Assembly (NCBI GenBank): GCA_934572335.1
Contig: CAKTKU010000002.1
Coordinates: 128,941-192,940 of the forward strand
Source: an uncultured Oscillospiraceae bacterium
GTDB taxonomy: Bacteria > Bacillota > Clostridia > Oscillospirales > Oscillospiraceae
Direction of reading: 5' to 3'
Length of the DNA stretch: 64,000 nt
The notes beneath the pieces are model-generated. The model was not told where the DNA came from and did not search any database. It saw only the letters and a list, made by a program, of their open reading frames with translations. Positions within the stretch are counted from its first letter, which is position 1; every line of letters starts with the position of its first letter. A program made the translations under genes and the position numbers. This document shows, in pieces, positions 59,573 through 64,000 of the stretch.

Positions 59573-59947
59573 ATGAACAGCTTTGACTTTGACTTCTCTT
59601 TTGTTAGATGTGGCCCGCCCGTTGTTACTCTGAGCGCAATTGGCATCGCTTTCAACGCTGGGGCACGCAGTCTCCTTGGTTTTCCCTCGCAGGTGGATAT
59701 AGGGTATGATGCAAAGGCCAAGGCTATTGGTATTCGCGCCCATACATCAGATAGTCCGGCAGAGCCGTACGAGTTTGAATCCCGTGAGAAGGACGGTTGG
59801 GTACGTATTAATGCAAAAGACTTTTCGCGTTATCTTGAGCAACAAACGGGCATGAAATTTCGTGAAAAAGCCATACAGTTTTTACCCGAACAAGATGAGG
59901 AAACCGGTATGCTTATTGTAATCATAGACGAAGAACATCGGAAATGA
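59573..59947 (+). CDS. Hypothetical protein, 124 residues
   Basis: A strong GGGAGG ribosome site precedes the ATG. The protein has a small alpha/beta pattern: FDFDFSFVRCGPPVVTLSAI, a strand-rich middle (VDIGYDAKAKAIGIRAH), and MLIVIIDEE at the end, with no signal peptide or membrane segment. I do not recognise the family. It opens the second repeat-bounded unit, ahead of three other small genes and Fic; such small proteins often belong to mobile elements. Confidence 0.65.
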   Translation: MNSFDFDFSFVRCGPPVVTLSAIGIAFNAGARSLLGFPSQVDIGYDAKAKAIGIRAHTSDSPAEPYEFESREKDGWVRINAKDFSRYLEQQTGMKFREKAIQFLPEQDEETGMLIVIIDEEHRK

Positions 59948-60174
59948 AGCAGACCAGAAAAAGAATAGAGCGACACCTTGCGAGTACCAGTCGCAAGGCA
60001 TCACTCTCTTGTGTTTGACGTTCAGACCAGCCTAAACTGATACAGTCGTCACTTGCTACACGACCTGATTGTATCATGTTTTTGGTGGCCTGGCAAGAAC
60101 AAAAAATTTCGGACACAAGCCAGACTTTTTCTGTTTGTAAATACATGCCGTTACGATAGAAAGGAACTCACGTA

Positions 60175-60453
60175 ATGATGTACGCCACCAAAATTAAAAT
60201 GCAGCAAGGTTGTTACTACTCTCAGGACCTTCTTGAAATTGATGAAATTTTTATTGAAGGTTGTGGCAATCATGGCTTTTTTAAGAAAGCCGATATTCAT
60301 GATTATCTGAAGAAGAATCCCGGCACAATCGAAGTCGCAATTGCCCCATATCCGAAAGTCATTCCGGCAGTCAGTGTCAATGGAGAAAAGTATGTTCGGT
60401 CGAGTCCTAATGGAAATGCCCGCGATAACTTACTTGAGCTTCCTCGCGCATAA
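60175..60453 (+). CDS. DUF3892-like small protein
   Basis: This 92-residue soluble protein contains GNHGFFKKADIHDYLKKN and ends VNGEKYVRSSPNGNARDNLLELP. The ending NGEKYVRS...DNLLxLP is what I remember of the DUF3892 family, a small protein of unknown function common in Bacillota accessory DNA. AAAGGA precedes the start. Its neighbours suggest a cargo gene, not a housekeeping one. Confidence 0.6.
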   Translation: MMYATKIKMQQGCYYSQDLLEIDEIFIEGCGNHGFFKKADIHDYLKKNPGTIEVAIAPYPKVIPAVSVNGEKYVRSSPNGNARDNLLELPRA

Positions 60454-60464
60454 GGATGCGCAGT

Positions 60465-60578
60465 ATGGCAACTTTCAAATACGGCAGTACAACAACTGAC
60501 TTTATCGACAATGGCCACGTGAGATGTATTAGTTGTGGAACAGAATCTTCTCCCAAGACAAGTATAAATTGGAGGTAA
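60465..60578 (+). CDS. Possible 37-residue protein with CxxC
   Basis: An ATG with AAGGA eight bases upstream opens a 37-codon frame ending in TAA at 60576-60578. The product starts MATFKYGSTTTDFIDNGHVR and contains CISC. Its last codons are the ribosome site of the next gene, so the two could be coupled. It is too short to be sure. Confidence 0.4.
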   Translation: MATFKYGSTTTDFIDNGHVRCISCGTESSPKTSINWR

Positions 60579-60583
60579 GAGAC

Positions 60584-60808
60584 ATGGGAAAAAATCAGCA
60601 TGTCACAAAGCGTCCTGACGGTAAATGGCAAGTTATTGGTGAAGGCAATTCACGGGCAACCTCTATTGCCGACACGCAAGAAGCGGCTCGCCTGAGAGCA
60701 AGAGAAATTGCTATCAATCAAAAATCTGAAGTAATAATTCACGGAGTTGACGGCAGAATTCGAGCTAAGGACTCTTACGGCAACGATCCATTTCCGCCAA
60801 GAGGCTAA
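60584..60808 (+). CDS. DUF2188-family small protein
   Basis: This 74-residue protein begins MGKNQHVTKRPDGKWQVIGE and has a short alpha-beta pattern ending HGVDGRIRAKDSYGNDPFPP, the DUF2188 signature. These proteins have no assigned function. The ATG at 60584 has GGAGG directly upstream, so the longer frame from 60533 is not needed. It overlaps nothing and is last in the small-gene group. Confidence 0.75.
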   Translation: MGKNQHVTKRPDGKWQVIGEGNSRATSIADTQEAARLRAREIAINQKSEVIIHGVDGRIRAKDSYGNDPFPPRG

Positions 60809-61039
60809 ACACGGAAGCGCAGCACCACGGCTGGTACACATGGTGCTGTGCTTCTTTGTAATATGCAACCATTACAAGAAATTGCCATAGATGCATAATG
60901 GTCGATACCATAGAAACTTATTAATTTAAATTCCCAAATTTCCACACGTTGCTTGCACTGCAATCTGCTGTTCGTCTAAGGCTCTCAGTACAAATCCCTT
61001 AATACGGGTATAATAGTAAGGGAATTATCGCGCAGCTTG
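60809..61039. other. Leader region before the Fic gene
   Basis: No gene. It contains TCCCTTAA (60995-61002), whose inverted partner TTAAGGGA (61069-61076) lies just before the Fic gene; the same pair occurs before the gene at 62557. Confidence 0.35.
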
Positions 61040-61068
61040 TTGACTATTCCTTTATTTAGCACTACAAT
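61040..61068 (+). promoter_or_regulatory. SigA promoter of the Fic gene
   Basis: TTGACT (61040-61045), 17 bases and TACAAT (61063-61068), about 22 bases before the start at 61097. Confidence 0.65.
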
Positions 61069-61096
61069 TTAAGGGAAACTGGACGGAGGTGAGGGA

Positions 61097-62143
61097 ATGA
61101 GGCAATTTAATTATTCCGCAATCAAGGAGCAGAAGTGGGATTCGGACATTCTGGGATTGATTGCTGCCATATACAAGGAAGCGGGTAAGCAGGAACTGTA
61201 TTTGAAACAGTGCCCGGAAGAACTCGAAAAGCTCGTTGAAATTGCCAAGGTACAGAGCACCGAAGCATCAAACGCCATTGAGGGAATCGTTACCACAAAT
61301 GCAAGGATTCGGCAGCTTGTTGAGGAGAAGACTGCGCCAAGGAACAGTGATGAACAGGAGATCGCGGGGTATCGCGATGTCCTGAGTATTATTCACGAAA
61401 ACTTCGATGCGATTCCAATTACGCAGAACTACATCCTGCAGCTCCACAAAATACTGTACAGCCACATGAACAACCCGCTTGCGGGCAGCACCAAGAATGT
61501 ACAGAACTATATTAGTGCCACCTACCCGGACGGGCATGTTGAGGTCCTATTTACGCCGCTTGCACCTTATGAAACGCCGGAGGCTTTAGACAGAATCTGC
61601 GAGGAATATAACCGTGTAATCGGAAATATGGAGCTCGAACCGCTGATTGTAATCCCCGTTTTCATTCACGATTTCCTGTGTATCCATCCTTTCAATGACG
61701 GAAACGGAAGAATGAGTCGATTACTCACAACGCTGCTTTTGTATCGGAGCGGATTTTTTGTAGGCAAGTATATTTCCCTTGAATCTAAAATAGCAAAGAA
61801 CAAAGATTTGTATTACAATGCGCTTGCGCAGTCACAGACTGGCTGGCATGAAGGCACGGAGGATATAGTTCCGTTCATCAAGTATTTGCTTGGGACAATT
61901 CTTGCCGCTTATAAAGACTTTGAGGATCGTATGGCACTTGTGGAAAACAAGCTGCCTGCACTTGAAATGGTACGCCGAGCAAGCAAGAATAAAATCGGCC
62001 GGTTCAATAAACAGAATATTCGAGAGCTATGCCCGACGCTCAGCGACAGTTCTATCGAAGGAGCCTTACGCAAGCTGGTTGCTGCCGGGGAATTGAAAAA
62101 AGAAGGGAACGGAAAAAACACCTGTTACTTCAGGTTAAATTAG
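61097..62143 (+). CDS. Fic/DOC-family protein (class II, self-inhibited)
   Basis: This 348-residue Fic enzyme should transfer AMP (or another nucleotide group) to a target protein. The catalytic loop HPFNDGNGR is intact at 197-205. An N-terminal inhibitory helix carries S58-NAI-E62-G63, the (S/T)xxxE(G/N) motif that blocks ATP until relieved. A C-terminal winged-helix-like segment (about 280-348; SSIEGALRKLVAAGELKK) may bind DNA. The ATG at 61097 follows GGAGG. It lies in the accessory region just before repeat copy C. Confidence 0.9.
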   Translation: MRQFNYSAIKEQKWDSDILGLIAAIYKEAGKQELYLKQCPEELEKLVEIAKVQSTEASNAIEGIVTTNARIRQLVEEKTAPRNSDEQEIAGYRDVLSIIHENFDAIPITQNYILQLHKILYSHMNNPLAGSTKNVQNYISATYPDGHVEVLFTPLAPYETPEALDRICEEYNRVIGNMELEPLIVIPVFIHDFLCIHPFNDGNGRMSRLLTTLLLYRSGFFVGKYISLESKIAKNKDLYYNALAQSQTGWHEGTEDIVPFIKYLLGTILAAYKDFEDRMALVENKLPALEMVRRASKNKIGRFNKQNIRELCPTLSDSSIEGALRKLVAAGELKKEGNGKNTCYFRLN

Positions 62144-62556
62144 TTTCCGTTCCACAGCAAATACTTCTCATTCATTGTCTATTGCGGCGTAATAGAAGGT
62201 GTATCGGATTTTACTCAAAGAGATCGTAAAACCTCTCTTATTGCGCTATAGTGTCTACGAGACAAAGAATTATCCATAGCCAAAGAGCAAGTCGGGGCGA
62301 TGCCGCGGCTTGCTTTTCTAAACCCGTTGTTTACTTTCTTGCTAATTTTAGATATGATATTAGCAAGGAAGTAGTTGCCGCATGACGGCCTGTTCGCTTT
62401 GCGGATTGACACGATTCAAATACTTGTAACTTCAAATCAGATTCCCTTAACAGCACGTACTTTCCATTAATTTGCACCTACATTTAAGGGAAAGCTGCTC
62501 GCGATACGGGAAAGCATCTGTTCGCAAGCGGTCGCGCTCAAAATATGGAGGAACCC
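62144..62556. other. Intergenic stretch around repeat copy C
   Basis: It contains the 28-bp repeat (62165-62192), a GCAAGTCGGGGCGATGCCGC-GGCTTGC imperfect hairpin near 62288-62315, and the pair TCCCTTAA/TTAAGGGA (62443-62450 and 62484-62491). No coding frame is convincing. Confidence 0.4.
62165..62192. repeat. 28-bp dispersed repeat, copy C
   Basis: One mismatch to the consensus. It lies just after the Fic gene stop. Confidence 0.8.
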
Positions 62557-63138
62557 ATGAAAAAGATACTGGTGATACTGGGCGGCGGACGCCCAAAGGG
62601 AAATACACGGCAACTGGTGGACGCTTTCGCACGCGGGGCAACAGATGCCGGGCATGAGGTGGAGATCATTTCCCTGAATAAAGTTCAGGTGAATGGCTGC
62701 CTTGGCTGCAACGCCTGCCGATACGGCAAACCGTGCATCCAGAGGGACGGCTTCAACGAGCTTGTGCCTAAAATCAAGGCGGCGGACTGCGTCGTTTTTG
62801 CCTCGCCGCTGCTGTTCTGGACGATCTCGTCCAAGCTGAAAGCGTTCGTGGAGCAGTTCTACTGCATTGCGGAGGAGGACTCAAACCCGCCGCTGGGACG
62901 GTATGAGAAATACCCGGTCAAGGACTCCGCGCTGCTGATGACCTCGGCGGACAATTTCTTCTGGACCTTTGAGCAGGCGGCGTCCTACTATCAGTTCGCC
63001 ATTGTGAACTATATCGGCTTCCATGACCGCGGAATGATTCTGGCTGGCGGCTGCGGAGATACCAACGGCAAGCCGCAGATCGATAAAACCAACCATTTGG
63101 CGGAAGCATACGAGTTCGGCAAGCGAATCTATGAGTGA
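62557..63138 (+). CDS. NADPH-dependent FMN reductase-like flavoprotein
   Basis: This 193-residue flavodoxin-fold protein has the FMN loop ILGGGRPKGNTRQLVDAF and a CLGCNACRYGKPC cluster as in iron-sulphur flavoproteins, then FASPLLFWTISSKLKAFVEQFY. The ATG at 62557 (MKKILVILGG) has GGAGG just upstream; an ATG four codons earlier would cover that ribosome site. It is distinct from the flavoprotein at 47.0 kb. It is probably co-transcribed with the next gene. GC content rises again here. Confidence 0.82.
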   Translation: MKKILVILGGGRPKGNTRQLVDAFARGATDAGHEVEIISLNKVQVNGCLGCNACRYGKPCIQRDGFNELVPKIKAADCVVFASPLLFWTISSKLKAFVEQFYCIAEEDSNPPLGRYEKYPVKDSALLMTSADNFFWTFEQAASYYQFAIVNYIGFHDRGMILAGGCGDTNGKPQIDKTNHLAEAYEFGKRIYE

Positions 63139-63172
63139 GGCAAAGCGAAATTTGCAATGGGGAGCATAGAAT

Positions 63173-63787
63173 ATGGTCGATAAAAGATATTATGAAAAAC
63201 TCGGTGGGTTCTCTTATCTCTTGGGTGAACTGAAAAAGAAGCTCGGCAAGGAGCAGACTGATGTTTTGGTCAACGACGCGGTGGATCTTTGCAACGAATT
63301 GTGTGACCAATATAAAAATCTGCCCAAGAAAGAAAAGATACATACCGAACAGATGATCTTCCCGCGGGCGGCTATCTATCTGCAAATGATCAAATACATC
63401 CCCCACGAAGAGGCCATAGGCCTGATAGAAGAATCCGTAAGAATAGGCGTAGAGCCTGATAGGAACCGTCTGCACATTGCAACGAAGCTCCCGCTTATCC
63501 GACCGCTGTTCTTTAAGATTTTCCACAAGATGATCGGCACTATGTTCAACGGAGACGCGGGTTTCAAATTTGAAGAAATTGAAGCCGACAGCAGGCATTA
63601 CAGGGTCGATGTTCTGCAATGCCCCTATATGAAGTATTGCGAGTTGCTGGGCTGCAAAGAGCTGACGAGCACTTTCTGCCTGAGCGATGACCGCGTCTAC
63701 GGAAATATGTGCGGCATCGTCTTTGAGCGGCACGGCACAATAGGACGAGGCAGCGATAAATGTGATTTCTATTTTTACATGGGTTAA
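63173..63787 (+). CDS. L-2-amino-thiazoline-4-carboxylic acid hydrolase-like protein
   Basis: This 204-residue protein is helical at the N terminus, and the C-terminal half carries YRVDVLQCPYMKYCELLGC, TFCLSDDRVYGNMCGIVFERHGTIGRGSDKCDF (key parts CPYMKYCELLGC, FCLSDDRVYG and RHGTIGRGSDKCDF). These Cys and charged motifs are those of the ATC hydrolase family (PF14196), which opens a thiazoline ring to give cysteine; most members are uncharacterised. It follows the flavoprotein by 34 bases. Confidence 0.75.
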   Translation: MVDKRYYEKLGGFSYLLGELKKKLGKEQTDVLVNDAVDLCNELCDQYKNLPKKEKIHTEQMIFPRAAIYLQMIKYIPHEEAIGLIEESVRIGVEPDRNRLHIATKLPLIRPLFFKIFHKMIGTMFNGDAGFKFEEIEADSRHYRVDVLQCPYMKYCELLGCKELTSTFCLSDDRVYGNMCGIVFERHGTIGRGSDKCDFYFYMG

Positions 63788-63883
63788 CTGCGGGTGAACG
63801 CTGTGGATCACTCTATTTTTTTCAAACGGTCTCATTGCATAAGAGCTATAAATAGGTTACTCTTACGGCGGAGGTGAGCAAAG

Positions 63884-63934
63884 ATGGCCAACGAAGATAA
63901 AAAAGATTTTAATGCGATGCTGCATGCAGAATGA
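63884..63934 (+). pseudogene. Short frame, probably the 5' stub of a broken gene
   Basis: A strong GGAGGTGAGC ribosome site precedes an ATG that opens MANEDKKDFNAML, then a stop arrives after 16 codons. Another frame continues open from 63917 to the window edge (MQNDEGWLTHLF...). The first 13 residues resemble, from memory, the start of an MGMT/Ada-like protein; the rest is unrelated, which suggests a deletion or insertion joint. Confidence 0.4.
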
Positions 63935-64000
63935 TGAAGGCTGGCTGACACATTTGTTTGCGGGCGTGGAGTCCCAATCGGAAATTCCGTCAGCCAATCA

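Overview
The window looks like a chromosome segment of a fairly GC-rich Clostridia-type Bacillota, probably an Oscillospirales/Ruminococcaceae-like gut anaerobe. This rests on the gene order trmFO-plsX-rnc-smc-ftsY, topA next to dprA, TrmFO, Rex, a short S21, and strong GGAGG ribosome binding sites with consensus SigA promoters. The species cannot be named from sequence alone. Almost everything from 1 to about 56 kb reads on the minus strand. From 56 kb onward the genes are plus-strand, AT-richer and accessory in character.

Region by region (minus strand read right to left): (a) 1-6.9 kb is an AT-rich surface-glycan block: two large multi-pass proteins, an RffA/WecE aminotransferase, two SMR/EamA half-transporters, a GtrB/ArnC-type glycosyltransferase and the start of an ATP-grasp protein. 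(b) 7.3-24.9 kb is a housekeeping run: rRNA methyltransferase, dprA, topA, trmFO, plsX, rnc, Elp3-like radical SAM, smc, ftsY, rdgB, yhbY, a nadD-yqeK fusion, rsfS, leuS, then rpsU from its own promoter. (c) 25.0-41.2 kb is one long polysaccharide operon behind a perfect SigA promoter. It encodes an initiating phosphoglycosyltransferase, a CapN-like reductase, a complete FnlA/B/C set for UDP-L-FucNAc, several GT4 transferases, a WbpG-family amidotransferase, a flippase, and WecC/WecB for UDP-ManNAcA. (d) 41.3-46.9 kb is an NHLM-type peptide export operon whose only visible cargo is two tiny double-glycine-leader proteins with LysM domains. (e) 47-56 kb holds a flavoprotein behind a palindromic operator, a small type I toxin-antitoxin-like locus, tRNA-Ser, mnmE, a HAD phosphatase, rex, an ECF sigma/anti-sigma pair, and trmB-exoA-dus. 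(f) 56.1-64 kb is an accessory region next to tRNA-Pro. The first 52 bp of the tRNA locus are duplicated, and a 28-bp repeat recurs at 56477, 59221 and 62165, splitting the region into units: HEPN + Mrr-like nuclease with an IS256 relic; small unknown genes + Fic; and flavoprotein + ATC-hydrolase-like protein.

The most distinctive items are the LysM double-glycine peptides linked to a stripped-down NHLM exporter, the antisense-regulated 27-residue peptide at 48.05 kb, and the repeat-bounded cassettes beside tRNA-Pro.
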